Part shown: one piece after another, positions 26,594-34,790 of the stretch
Layout of the letters: each line of letters starts with the position of its first letter
How positions within the stretch are numbered: the stretch's first letter is position 1
The notes under the pieces: model-generated
Told to the model about the DNA's origin: nothing
The model's input: only the letters and a program-made list of their open reading frames with translations
Database searches by the model: none
Position numbers and translations under genes: made by a program
Source of the DNA: Hydrogenophaga borbori
GTDB lineage: Bacteria; Pseudomonadota; Gammaproteobacteria; Burkholderiales; Burkholderiaceae_C
Assembly: GCF_003417535.1 (NCBI RefSeq)
Contig: NZ_QVLS01000005.1
Coordinates: 131,501 to 195,500 of the forward strand
Direction: 5' to 3'
Length of the DNA stretch: 64,000 nucleotides

Positions 26594-28882
26594 CTACCTG
26601 TCTCGGTTTGCGCGTTCGAGCAGTGTGGACATCATCGCGTCGTGGGCGATCTCCGCTTCATACCGAGGTACTTCCAAAGGGCAAGACTCCGCCATAGGAT
26701 GCGCAAGTGATGCAGCTTCCTCCAAGTGGCGAGCCTCTGTCATTGTGGGCATCGGCCCGTCGAACTTGTCGATCGCTTCTTGAGTCAAGCGATTTGCATT
26801 GTCCCGGATCTCTTGAAGGCGCCTTCGTGACTGAATGGAGGCCGCAAGCCGTGCATGTTCTTCAGCGGGCCTGTCCATGACCTCTTTTGCGAGTACGTCT
26901 GCCCACTCATCCATACTGTAGTGAGGCGATGCCCTCGACTCGCCGGTCAAGGTCATCTCAAACATCTGGTGGTCCTTGGGCGACGGCGTCCAAATCGTTT
27001 CCATGCCACCAGGGTGATGATGAACGGGTACGTTCCAGCCGCCGAAGTTCCGCGCGCGGGTGGTCCATTCAAGCTCATGAATATGATTGGAGGTGTACAT
27101 GCAACCAGCATGCCAAACCCCATCTGATTTGACACGCGCCGTAGCCGCGGGGAGCAGCTCAGCGACGAGGTCATGCTCAAACACTTGACGCTGATACGCA
27201 GCCCCGACAGAGTGACCCCAGCGCCAAAGGCCTGCCGGAGATGGGAACACGCCGGCAGCTCTCATCTCGCCCGTCATTCGATCGCTACGGTTTGCAGTGA
27301 AGTTGTAATCCGCAAACGCAATCGATAAGTAGTCCGCGTAGTCTTTCAACGTAAAGGTGCACTTTCGCGGATCGACCTTGCGCAGCTCGAGTTCATGTCG
27401 ACGAGCGTCCATTGCGCCTGGAATGAACCAGAATTGCTCGTCCTTGATGATGCGAAACTGCACCTCGACCGTACCCTTCAGATCCCCGCGGTAGGGAGGT
27501 GTGTAGGCGACGTCGTAGTCGAGCTTGAGTGCTGTGTGCTTGTGTCCGGCCGAGAGATACTCGCCGCGGTCACACAGGAGGCGGTAGCAGAGAGTTGGGG
27601 CTGGAACCAACTGCGTTGCCAGCGCGAACTGAGGAATTCGTGTGGAAAGTGAATGCGACATGCACGCGTTGAAGATGGCGACCTTTGCGGTCGACCAGCT
27701 GGGACCCGTGAGGCAAATGTAGAAGCCCATGATGGCCGTCGACCAGATGTCGACAATGATGTACACAATGGGACGACCGATAATCCAGGCTCGTTTCACC
27801 GATGATCGAAGATAGATGTCTCCTATCGTTGAATCGATCGCCCAGGTGTGCGCCGGACCGGGTACACCCTTCCAGCTTCGTGCAGTCAGACCTCTCAACT
27901 GGCTGTTGAAATGATGTTTTGTAGTTTGCTCCGCTAGACGCTCGAGCTGACTCGAATCCCACATGAGCACGCGTCGAATCTGCTGGGCGTTCGGATACGA
28001 TCCCTGCGGGCCTAGTTCGTACTTCACTTCACCATCAACATCCTTGGCCGTTGCAACAAAGGATGAGCCCAAGATCAGCTTTATCCGCGCTGGCATCGGC
28101 GGCTTAGGCCTGGGGATCTGTTTGTCTGCAGCAAGAATCCGCAAGCGCCAGTCCGTGCTCATGCCAGGCTGAATCGAAGCAATGGGAACTCCAGTGGCGC
28201 GTGCGATTCTTTGTGCGGTAGATTTCCGCCCCGCCTTGCCTCGAGTGGGCGCCTCGTTCTTGGGCGGGTCGCACGGCCTCGCTTCCCCTGGGGCGCCACA
28301 GCGATGACGCAAGGGGTACAGGCTCGACTCGTGCATGCCCCATCTGCACAAAGACGACCAATGCTTGTAGATGTAGGCGCGACTGACCCGCTTGGTTTGC
28401 ATCGTTTCACTCACAAGTGGAGCAATGCTCTTGTGAACGATGATGCACTCTTGGAGTTTTACCAAGTCCAGAAAGAGCGCCATCTTGGCGATCCGGTCCT
28501 CGTGATCGATTCTTGCCAGCTCTCTATTTCCTCCGCGACCCTTTGACGATGGATCGGATCCATTCGGTACAAAACGACGCTCAACAGAAACTGGCAAAAG
28601 GAGCTTCGCCGAGTGAAGCTCCTGGAGTTGCGTGCGGTCGAGCCACAGGAGATTGCCGACCAGCCGCGCGGGTGGCTTCTTTCGAGGTCGCCGGAGGCGC
28701 TCTATCGTTACACGTGCTCTCCCTCCCTTGGACTTCGTCGGAGAACTTGCCTCAGAGTAGAGGAGGACCGCGCATGTCACATCCAACTCAGGGGCGTCGA
28801 GTATCACCCGGTAGATGCCTGGAAGTATGTTGCTTCGACTTCGCGAGCGATTGACCACACGGAACGTCGAGTCGGCGATCAT
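26594..28882 (-). CDS. tnsB: TnsB-like DDE transposase
   Basis: 762 residues; recognises the transposon ends and joins their 3' ends to the target. A retroviral-integrase-type core holds D350 (TWAIDSTIGD), D438 (LLCDRGEYLS) and E473 (DLKGTVEVQF), with 34 residues between the second Asp and the Glu, as usual for DDE enzymes. The N-terminal ~250 residues contain basic HTH-rich segments for end binding, and the C-terminus is the TnsC-contact tail. The ATG at 28880-28882 overlaps the tnsA TGA by 4 nt; the frame is open further upstream but that would overlap tnsA by 139 bp, so the inner start is preferred. Confidence 0.9.
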   Translation of the reverse strand: MIADSTFRVVNRSRSRSNILPGIYRVILDAPELDVTCAVLLYSEASSPTKSKGGRARVTIERLRRPRKKPPARLVGNLLWLDRTQLQELHSAKLLLPVSVERRFVPNGSDPSSKGRGGNRELARIDHEDRIAKMALFLDLVKLQECIIVHKSIAPLVSETMQTKRVSRAYIYKHWSSLCRWGMHESSLYPLRHRCGAPGEARPCDPPKNEAPTRGKAGRKSTAQRIARATGVPIASIQPGMSTDWRLRILAADKQIPRPKPPMPARIKLILGSSFVATAKDVDGEVKYELGPQGSYPNAQQIRRVLMWDSSQLERLAEQTTKHHFNSQLRGLTARSWKGVPGPAHTWAIDSTIGDIYLRSSVKRAWIIGRPIVYIIVDIWSTAIMGFYICLTGPSWSTAKVAIFNACMSHSLSTRIPQFALATQLVPAPTLCYRLLCDRGEYLSAGHKHTALKLDYDVAYTPPYRGDLKGTVEVQFRIIKDEQFWFIPGAMDARRHELELRKVDPRKCTFTLKDYADYLSIAFADYNFTANRSDRMTGEMRAAGVFPSPAGLWRWGHSVGAAYQRQVFEHDLVAELLPAATARVKSDGVWHAGCMYTSNHIHELEWTTRARNFGGWNVPVHHHPGGMETIWTPSPKDHQMFEMTLTGESRASPHYSMDEWADVLAKEVMDRPAEEHARLAASIQSRRRLQEIRDNANRLTQEAIDKFDGPMPTMTEARHLEEAASLAHPMAESCPLEVPRYEAEIAHDAMMSTLLERANRDR

Positions 28883-29772
28883 TTCCACGAGGTCCTCCGC
28901 ATCTCGATAGGGTTGTAGGCCAGAAAGGCCTCGCGTTCTATCAAGCGGAAGGGAACATGAAACTTGATAGGTCGACGGAGATCGACGGACAGAGGGCCGT
29001 GTACGACGGATTGCCACAGAGCCTTCTGCGCTTGCGGCTCCGAGCCGAGATGCTTGGTGAGGAGATGAATCAACTCAGTAATGGATCTGAACTGATTGAG
29101 CTCGACGAGCTTTGATGCGAACGTCCTCTCCTGCTCGGTGGTATCACGGTGGCGCGTCCAACATGCGACAGTTTTTAAGTTGTCCGCGACGGCGGGGTGA
29201 AAGACCTCGGGAGTGATGAGGAGCCAGTCGATGCCTCTGCATTCCCAGTACGCCCTCTCGACCTCAAGTAGATTCATCTTGCGTTTTGGTAATCGGGCAT
29301 CTTGCTTGCAGGCCACCGCTGTTGCGTTGAAGCGCCCATCTCCTCCACGCCTAACCACGAAGAAGTCGGTGGACATGCGCCACAGAGCTGTGGCGCCATC
29401 GCCGCTGGTTCTCGGGTGTTTGACACCCAGCTGCAGACAAAGTCCGACCGTCCCTGGAAATAGCCTAAGTGGGTTGCCTTGGTCGTAGTCGAGCAGCGGA
29501 TGATTGGATGGTTCGATGGATAGCCGATACTGCTCAAGGCAGTCCGTCACATCGGTCAGCATCCGGATGAAGTACAGGCCAACGAGTTCTTGATCGCTCA
29601 ACAAGTGCCGTTGTCGGCCGTTCCAGATATGGAGGTGGCTTCTTCCAACGGAAGCCGGATCACCGCGCCCGACTTGGTGCCAAGGGACATAGAGGTCGTA
29701 GGTGCCTGATCCCCTGCCTTGGCGTTCGAAGCGTTCCAGCACCTTGGGCGTAAAGCGTTTCGTCGTTCTCAT
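28879..29772 (-). CDS. tnsA: TnsA-like endonuclease
   Basis: 297 residues; restriction-endonuclease-fold subunit that cuts the 5' ends of the transposon so that transposition is cut-and-paste. The likely catalytic triad is E62 (SDQELVGLYF), D136 (RMSTDFFVV) and K156 (AVACKQD), in the same order and similar spacing as in Tn7 TnsA. The C-terminal part would contact TnsC. ATG 29772 is preceded by GGGGA at good spacing. First gene of the tnsABC operon, and it faces away from glmS, opposite to classical Tn7, where tnsA starts right beside the glmS-proximal end. Confidence 0.85.
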   Translation of the reverse strand: MRTTKRFTPKVLERFERQGRGSGTYDLYVPWHQVGRGDPASVGRSHLHIWNGRQRHLLSDQELVGLYFIRMLTDVTDCLEQYRLSIEPSNHPLLDYDQGNPLRLFPGTVGLCLQLGVKHPRTSGDGATALWRMSTDFFVVRRGGDGRFNATAVACKQDARLPKRKMNLLEVERAYWECRGIDWLLITPEVFHPAVADNLKTVACWTRHRDTTEQERTFASKLVELNQFRSITELIHLLTKHLGSEPQAQKALWQSVVHGPLSVDLRRPIKFHVPFRLIEREAFLAYNPIEMRRTSWK

Positions 29773-29806
29773 GCAATCCCCGAGAAAAAGGAGAAACGAA
29801 AGGGGA

Positions 29807-29880
29807 TTGACGAGACCGCTTGACGACTCGTACACTGAAGCAGTCCTGCAAAGACTTCTTCGGAATCCCCGGAGAACCGG
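29807..29880 (+). ncRNA. Candidate small RNA divergent from tnsA
   Basis: A plus-strand promoter TTGACG (29807-29812), 18-bp spacer, TACACT (29831-29836) is followed after about 45 bp by a perfect intrinsic terminator (29881-29911). Expected transcript about 29843-29911, roughly 70 nt, with no start codon leading to a meaningful peptide. It begins about 70 bp upstream of the tnsA start, on the opposite strand. Function unknown; the call rests on promoter and terminator geometry only. Confidence 0.4.
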
Positions 29881-29911
29881 CGGCGACCCGTTACAGCGGG
29901 TCGCCGTTTTT
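29881..29911 (+). terminator. Intrinsic terminator of the candidate small RNA
   Basis: Perfect 10-bp stem CGGCGACCCG/CGGGTCGCCG with a 6-nt loop, followed by a T5 run. Orientation is plus strand, where no protein gene ends nearby, which is why a short RNA is suspected. Confidence 0.75.
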
Positions 29912-30219
29912 CTTTGTCTACATGTTCAGCCTCCTACGATGGTCGTGTGCGATCACGCACCCAGTGCGAACTGGGACCGTCCTTTCCTGCGTGATGAGTT
30001 GCGCGAACGAAGAACTCGTGAGCGAGAGTGAGGTGATAGCCGGCGGAACCCCGTGGGCCTGACACGGTCGTTGTTGCGGCTTGCCAGAGAGTTTCGCTAC
30101 GGGGCGAACTTGCCTTGACCCGGTGCTTGGATTGAGTACCCTTGGCGTGCCAGTGCTGAGGGGACTTCTCCGAGGCTTCAGGTAGACAGGTCCCCAGAGC
30201 GGGATCTGTCTGCTTGATT
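29912..30219. other. 308-bp gap without a gene
   Basis: Lies between the candidate small RNA terminator and the end of the XRE regulator gene. No reading frame with protein-like composition, no TnsB-type sites and no clear hairpin were found, although a transposon end near tnsA might have been expected here. Confidence 0.5.
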
Positions 30220-30666
30220 TCACATGGTTTCCTCCTGCAAAAGGGACATCACACGATCCAGGACATCATCCGGTAGCTGGTTGGATCTTGATCTAAGGGT
30301 GAGAATGCAGGCGCTCACTCTCGGAGGAAGGGGATTTCCGGAGTACATGTCCTGAATGGCTAGGCTAACCAGCATCTGCCGATCGTCGTCGCTTAATTCC
30401 AGGTACGAGGCAATGCTTGTGACGCGACTTGGGGTGGCCAATCGCTTTGAGTTTTCGAGCTCACTGTAGTAGCTCGTGGAGAGACCAAGCAGAGAAGCCA
30501 TACTCGCTTGGCTAAAACGTCTAGTGGTACGCAGCCGGTACAGCATTTCGCCAAAGCTGCTAGGTGGCTGAGACACCTTTCCGGTCCGGTTACTGGCTCC
30601 GCCGCGAACTGGCGGATGGTCCGGCGACGGACATCCGAGATGGTTCGGCTCAAGAGCCATTCTCAT
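30220..30666 (-). CDS. XRE-family transcriptional regulator
   Basis: 148 residues: a disordered N-terminus (~1-36) and a lambda-repressor-like HTH at ~38-95 with FGEMLYRLRTTRRFSQASMA and LGLSTSYYSELENSKRLATP, then a short helical tail. The start at 30666 is preferred because an AGG site lies 8 bp upstream and because the longer frame would run into the operator array. The array of TTCTCACC half-sites 100-200 bp upstream strongly suggests autoregulation. The gene stands alone on the minus strand between tnsA and the AAA-ATPase gene. Confidence 0.82.
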   Translation of the reverse strand: MRMALEPNHLGCPSPDHPPVRGGASNRTGKVSQPPSSFGEMLYRLRTTRRFSQASMASLLGLSTSYYSELENSKRLATPSRVTSIASYLELSDDDRQMLVSLAIQDMYSGNPLPPRVSACILTLRSRSNQLPDDVLDRVMSLLQEETM

Positions 30667-30765
30667 GTGTGGGACCTCGCGCCTTGATCGGAACTTCTGT
30701 GTTTGACGGCTCGGAAAGTATGTGACCAGGTCGCTGGTTGAGATCAAGAAGTTGACATGGCAATA

Positions 30766-30866
30766 GGTGAACTCCTTCTTCTCACCTTTCACCAGCGGTG
30801 AGAACAATGAACGAGTTCTTCTCACCGTTCACCAAAGGTGAGAACAACGAACGAGTTCTTCTCACC
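30766..30866. repeat. 40-bp operator array of inverted TTCTCACC / GGTGAGAA half-sites
   Basis: TTCTTCTCACC occurs at 30776, 30816 and 30856, and GGTGAGAACAA at 30797 and 30837, each series with an exact 40-bp period. The two words are inverted complements (GGTGAGAA and TTCTCACC), so the array is a chain of palindromes of alternating spacing; a partial GGTGAAC at 30766 adds a further half. Very likely the binding region of the adjacent XRE protein. Confidence 0.75.
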
Positions 30867-31133
30867 ATACTGAACTGTCAGATTGATCGAGGACGTCGTA
30901 CCACCATGGTTGGGATTGAAGGAGATGCCAAGCACTGGCCGCAAGAGTGGTTGCGGCAGCTTCCGTTGCGTATGGAGGCCATGCAGCATGCAGGCGTACG
31001 TCGAAGTGAATTCCATTTTGCCGCGTACGTTCTACTCTGAAGACAGCATCTCAGTGCGTTCAGCCGCCATTCGACGCCTCTGAATATGCCGTTCACGGTT
31101 GGGCACTAGGTCTAGGATGGCGAAGTCGGCGCT
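30867..31133. other. 267-bp gap without a confident gene
   Basis: A plus-strand frame from 30906 could encode 44 residues, but there is no ribosome-binding evidence or family match. No terminator-like hairpin was seen for the AAA-ATPase gene that ends at 31134. Confidence 0.4.
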
Positions 31134-32879
31134 TCAATGCAGCCTCTCTGGCCGCCGATGCTCCTGTCCCCACTCATACAGAAACCGCGTAACCATGCGC
31201 CGAACCTCCCTGGCATTGAGCCTCGCATTCGAATAGACCGAGCTTGGTGGTATAGGAAGTACGCCTGCTGGGAGACCCCATTCAATTCTGATGTCTTCCA
31301 CCACACCTCGCGCCAGAACGGGCATGTGCTCCCGCCGAGGCTCAGGCATGTACACGATGATGAACCTCGAAAGCAGTGGTCGCGGAATGTTGCCAAGCCC
31401 GTTCGCCGTGGCCCAGAAACTCAGCCGAGTCATGTCGCAGGTCGTCTGAAGGAACGTGTCGTGCCAGCGCTTGGCTGACTCCGATTCGAGGAGACCCAAA
31501 AGCACAGACGTGATGGGCGCGCTATTGCTCGTACGACTTGTCACTTTGTCCAGTTCATCGAGCAACACAAGGCCGCTCGCGCTCTGGTGCCGCAACATCA
31601 GATTCAAGAGTGGCGACGGTTCGCCAGAGGCCCAACCCCTCGGCGTTCCGGTAATCGGTTTGCTGTCATGCATGCCACCAATTCCCAGCGGCAAGAACGG
31701 CAGCTTGAGTAGTTCCGCGATGCGACGTACAAATCGTGTCTTGCCGGACCCCGGGAACCCAACCACGAGCACAGGAGGTAGCTGCAGTTGTTGCACGCCG
31801 AACAAGCAACGGGATTGCAGCAAGACCCCCAGTTCGTCGATAGCCGCGTCCGCCCAGGGGAACTCGGCCCTCATGGCGATCAGGATCTCTTCGACGTGAT
31901 GTAGTGGCGGCATGTGCGCCACTGGCAGGTAACCCAGCAATGGCTCGTACTGCTTGATGACCTCCCTGTCTTCCTTGCAGTTGCCGGGATTGATCGGTCC
32001 GTGAACCACCCGAAGCACATGCGCTGTTTGCGTGGCGTCGGCGCTTCCATCGATGGTCGAAAACGCGCCTTGCGCTGTGGAGGCCATTGCAGCGATTTGG
32101 TCACCTCCAAAGACGTTCAGCGCGACGATCTGCTGCAGTCGACCATTCCATAAAGTCGCACATTCCATGGCATCCCGTCGTTGGCGCAGGTGCTTGGTCA
32201 ACGCAATCCAAAGCCCCATGCCCACACTCTCGAAGAACTGCTTGCGAGCCGCTTCTGCGCGCAACGGAAAGTGCTGCGTGTCGTTGACCGATAGGACCGC
32301 AATGGCACGGATGACCGCCAAACAGTCTCGCGTGGACCAAGTCGAAAGCTTTGCGTCCCGCTCAGCCTCCATCGCCAAGTCGATGCACTTGAGGAGTGTT
32401 TCAGCTACCGATGCGGGAACCAGAAGTTTGGGCGGCGCACTCGCCGAAGCCGTCTCTGCGAGCACAAGCCTGGGCAGCCCATAGTTGCCCAGCGACGTCG
32501 GCGCCACTTGCCATGCACCATGAGCGAGCGCCAGATCACTCATGGCCAACTGGACCATGGCGAACGCCTCAAGCAGATAGGCGTTTCGCGTGTTTCGGCC
32601 CATCTCGTGCAGCCACTCGTTGCGAAAATTCCGAACGCTGTCATCATCGAGCTCAAGGGCCTCGAGCTCTTCGAGGACCCTGATGGCAAGTTCTGAACGC
32701 CTGGGGCTCTCCACAGGGGATGAGAGCGCTCGTCTGATCAGGCGTCGAAACGCGCCGAATCGCCGAGGTGCGTTGTTCGTGTCCGTTGCGATGAGCAGCA
32801 ACGGGTGGCGGAAGCCTCGTCCGCCAATGAGTGAAGAAGTGGGTCGAGCGTCGGTGCGCTCCTTGGCATCTGCAACCAT
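31134..32879 (-). CDS. AAA+ ATPase with Lon-like ATPase core
   Basis: 581 residues. The N-terminal ~330 residues are helical and unassigned. The AAA+ core has Walker A VGFPGSGKT (373-381), Walker B GLVLLDELDK (436-445), sensor-1 FWATANGLGNIP and an arginine-finger-like PLLSRF, an arrangement close to Lon-type ATPases; there is no protease domain after it (only ~85 residues remain). ATG 32879 follows a GGAGG site at 5 bp spacing and beats the TTG or longer options. The gene lies at the outer edge of the low-GC region; its upstream gap contains a long inverted repeat. Role unknown; stand-alone Lon-like ATPases occur on mobile islands, sometimes in defence contexts. Confidence 0.78.
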   Translation of the reverse strand: MVADAKERTDARPTSSLIGGRGFRHPLLLIATDTNNAPRRFGAFRRLIRRALSSPVESPRRSELAIRVLEELEALELDDDSVRNFRNEWLHEMGRNTRNAYLLEAFAMVQLAMSDLALAHGAWQVAPTSLGNYGLPRLVLAETASASAPPKLLVPASVAETLLKCIDLAMEAERDAKLSTWSTRDCLAVIRAIAVLSVNDTQHFPLRAEAARKQFFESVGMGLWIALTKHLRQRRDAMECATLWNGRLQQIVALNVFGGDQIAAMASTAQGAFSTIDGSADATQTAHVLRVVHGPINPGNCKEDREVIKQYEPLLGYLPVAHMPPLHHVEEILIAMRAEFPWADAAIDELGVLLQSRCLFGVQQLQLPPVLVVGFPGSGKTRFVRRIAELLKLPFLPLGIGGMHDSKPITGTPRGWASGEPSPLLNLMLRHQSASGLVLLDELDKVTSRTSNSAPITSVLLGLLESESAKRWHDTFLQTTCDMTRLSFWATANGLGNIPRPLLSRFIIVYMPEPRREHMPVLARGVVEDIRIEWGLPAGVLPIPPSSVYSNARLNAREVRRMVTRFLYEWGQEHRRPERLH

Positions 32880-33051
32880 GTTCGCCTCCAAAAAGGTGGA
32901 ACGGTTGCGGTGCAGGTCCTGCGGTGTTGCAGGACGTTCGGAGAGCAACCCCCGAGTCGTGGGACAAAGCGCCCACGAAGTCAGGCTACGTCACGTTGCA
33001 TCGCGAAGCAAGCTTCGAGTTCGAAGTGGCCGACGAACGCGAGCGGACGAC

Positions 33052-33103
33052 GAATTTGCGCTATCGGATACTCCGTACACGACTTCGGATATGCCGCAAA
33101 TTC
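33052..33103. promoter_or_regulatory. Inverted repeat upstream of the AAA-ATPase gene
   Basis: Perfect 9-bp inverted repeat GAATTTGCG (33052-33060) and CGCAAATTC (33095-33103), with smaller TCGGATA and TCGGATAT words inside. It lies about 170-220 bp upstream of the ATPase start and about 45 bp from the end of the pncA-like gene. It could be an operator or part of a worn transposon border; it does not contain TnsB-type words. Confidence 0.4.
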
Positions 33104-33147
33104 TTAGAGCGCGAGACACTTGTTGTCGCTCCGTTCTTTTGCCCACC

Positions 33148-33966
33148 TCAGACGAGGCTGCGGGCGAATTCATCGACCGTCATCACCTCGGTGCCTGCCG
33201 CGCGCGCCCGGTCGAACAGGTCGTCGGCGAGTGATTCGAATCCGGGCACCGGGCTCATGCAGTCGCGAAGCAGGACCACCCGGGGCGTGGCCGCGGGCGT
33301 CCTCCTGCCCAGGAACCGCATGAACTGGTCGTAGCTGGCCGCCACGCAGTGGCTCGAGGCCTGGCCCGCGATCGCGATCACCTCGGCACCGTCGGCCAGT
33401 GCGGTGGCCAGCGTGGTGTTGAACTGCGTGGCCGGCACCGAGGCCACGGGCGCGTCGGCCTCGAACACACCGAAGTGCTCGCTCAGTGGGTATTCACCCT
33501 TGAGCACCTTGGTGACGGCGCGCTGGTGCGCCATTTCCCAGGCCGCGAGGCTGCGCGCCAGATCGCCCTGGATGTTGTGGCCCCAGGTGCCGGTGACGCA
33601 GTGCACCGGCCAGACCACCATGCCCGCCTTGCCGGCCGCGGCCAGTTGCTCGAGCATGCCGATCACCTGTTCGGTCAGGCGGGCGTCGCGCGGCCGGTAG
33701 GAGCCGGCTCGCACATCGTCCGCGGTGATGAAGCTGAACGGCGCCACGGGCTGTCCGTCCGGGCCGAGCCAGAAGGTGGTGCGCTCGACCGCCACGCTGG
33801 CGTGCGAGTCCAGCGTGACCGTGATGCCGCCGATGCGGCTTGCGTTCGAGTCAATGAGGCCGGCCAGGCGCTTGAGGTCTTCGTTGGCGCCGGCCACCGG
33901 CAGGGCGGCGCCCTCGATGTCGCAGAAGTCGTTCTGGGGATCGATGATGAGCAGTTGGGTGCGCAT
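33148..33966 (-). CDS. Nicotinamidase/isochorismatase-family hydrolase (PncA-like)
   Basis: 272-residue cysteine hydrolase that probably deamidates nicotinamide for NAD salvage. Family motifs: LLIIDPQNDFCD with the catalytic Asp (~10), the WPVHCVTGTWGH metal/substrate loop (~118-129), and the nucleophile Cys in GQASSHCVAAS (~215). The middle basic stretch supplies the Lys of the triad (AAGKAGMVVW). It starts 5 bp after the NrtR-type gene stop, so the two form one operon. High GC and codon use match the host, marking the end of the low-GC island. It is longer than the smallest PncA proteins, so a related amide substrate is possible. Confidence 0.8.
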   Translation of the reverse strand: MRTQLLIIDPQNDFCDIEGAALPVAGANEDLKRLAGLIDSNASRIGGITVTLDSHASVAVERTTFWLGPDGQPVAPFSFITADDVRAGSYRPRDARLTEQVIGMLEQLAAAGKAGMVVWPVHCVTGTWGHNIQGDLARSLAAWEMAHQRAVTKVLKGEYPLSEHFGVFEADAPVASVPATQFNTTLATALADGAEVIAIAGQASSHCVAASYDQFMRFLGRRTPAATPRVVLLRDCMSPVPGFESLADDLFDRARAAGTEVMTVDEFARSLV

Positions 33967-33971
33967 GGCAG

Positions 33972-34715
33972 TCACTCCTTGCTGGCAGGCGATTCGACCG
34001 ATCGGAAGGTGCGCGGAAAGACCGCGGCGCGCTCGCGGTCGAGGATGCGATAGCCCATGGCCGCACGCCCCGCGTCGCCCGCGATCGAACCCGCCTCGAG
34101 CAGGAACTGCGCATCGAGCATGCGCTTGCGAAACGCGCTCTTGTCCATGGGGCGGCCGAGCACGATCTCGTAGGTGCGCTGCAACTGCGGCAGCGTGAAG
34201 GGCTCCTCCAGCAGGAAGGCCGGCAGCGAGGTGTACTCCACCTTGCCGCGCAGGCGCTCCACCGCCGCGGCCAGGATCTCCGCGTGGTCGAAGGCCAGGC
34301 GCTTGCGCAGGGCCGCGTTGACCTCGATCCACTCCGACGCCGCCGACGCCATCTCCTCGCTGTCGGCGGGCGGTGGGACCAGGGCGAAGTAGACATGGGT
34401 GGTGCACCACCCGCGGGGGTCGCGCGTCGCACTGCCCCAACTGCCCAGTTGTTCCAGGTAGGGCGCGCTGAACCCGGTCTTCTCGCCCAGCTTGCGCAGC
34501 GCACAGTCGGCCAGGCTGGCGTCCAGGTCCACGTTGACGAATCCGCCCGGCAGGGCCAGGCGGCCCGGGAATGGATCGGTGGCTGCCTCCGGGCGGCGCA
34601 CCAGCAGCACCTTCAACTGCTCGTCGAGCACCGTGAAGATCACGACGTCGACGGTGACCAGCGGTCGCTCGAAGTCGGGTGCCGCAACGCGAGAAGGGGA
34701 TCGTTGGCTGGCCAT
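33972..34715 (-). CDS. nrtR: NrtR-type Nudix/winged-helix regulator of NAD metabolism
   Basis: 247 residues: N-terminal Nudix-like domain (~15-150) and C-terminal winged HTH with LPQLQRTYEIVLGRPMDKSAF and RKRMLDAQFL, the NrtR architecture. The Nudix box is degraded: after LPGGFVNVDLDASL the canonical REUxEE helix reads RKLGEKTG, as expected for a sensor that binds ADP-ribose or NAD metabolites without hydrolysing efficiently. ATG 34715 has a GGAG at 9 bp; the ATG at 34724 touches the same GGAG and is less likely. The two palindromes just upstream are its probable operators and would control both this operon and the divergent SPFH/NAD-kinase pair. Confidence 0.85.
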   Translation of the reverse strand: MASQRSPSRVAAPDFERPLVTVDVVIFTVLDEQLKVLLVRRPEAATDPFPGRLALPGGFVNVDLDASLADCALRKLGEKTGFSAPYLEQLGSWGSATRDPRGWCTTHVYFALVPPPADSEEMASAASEWIEVNAALRKRLAFDHAEILAAAVERLRGKVEYTSLPAFLLEEPFTLPQLQRTYEIVLGRPMDKSAFRKRMLDAQFLLEAGSIAGDAGRAAMGYRILDRERAAVFPRTFRSVESPASKE

Positions 34716-34733
34716 GCTTGACATCTCCGGTTT

Positions 34734-34775
34734 GAGTTGTACTATACAACCCATAAGAGTTGTACAGTACAACTC
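34734..34775. promoter_or_regulatory. Paired palindromic operators between nrtR and the SPFH gene
   Basis: Site 1 is GTTGTA-N3-TACAAC (34736-34750); site 2 is the perfect GAGTTGTAC-A-GTACAACTC (34757-34775). They share the GTTGTA core, their centres lie 23 bp apart, and they fill most of the 75-bp divergent promoter region, so one repressor could shut both directions. Confidence 0.75.
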
Positions 34776-34790
34776 AATAAGGAGCCCCAA

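Larger units (their letters stand above)
13382..33147. mobile_element. Tn7-like transposon inserted downstream of glmS (distal border not located)
   Basis: Base composition falls visibly after glmS and rises again at the pncA-like gene, and the stretch encodes tnsA, tnsB, tnsC and two tniQ/tnsD-type genes. The left border at 13382 is supported by the attTn7 position and the TnsB sites. The right border is a guess from base composition; no inverted TnsB sites were seen between 29773 and 33147, so the true end may be degraded, elsewhere, or the outer part (XRE plus AAA genes) may be a separate island. Cargo: an unknown gene, an integrase fragment and the Mre11-Rad50-nuclease-HerA operon. Confidence 0.6.

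Noticed and set aside
29912..30219. tRNA or other structured RNA in the gap upstream of the XRE gene end
   Set aside because: No cloverleaf, no conserved T-loop words and no terminator in a suitable position.
30798..31040. 80-codon plus-strand frame starting in the operator array
   Set aside because: First 20 residues come from the repeats, no ribosome-binding site and no family match; more likely regulatory DNA.
33104..33147. Right transposon end just before the pncA-like gene
   Set aside because: Base composition changes here, but there is no ACA next to TCGAT and no TnsB-type words, so it was used only as a provisional border.
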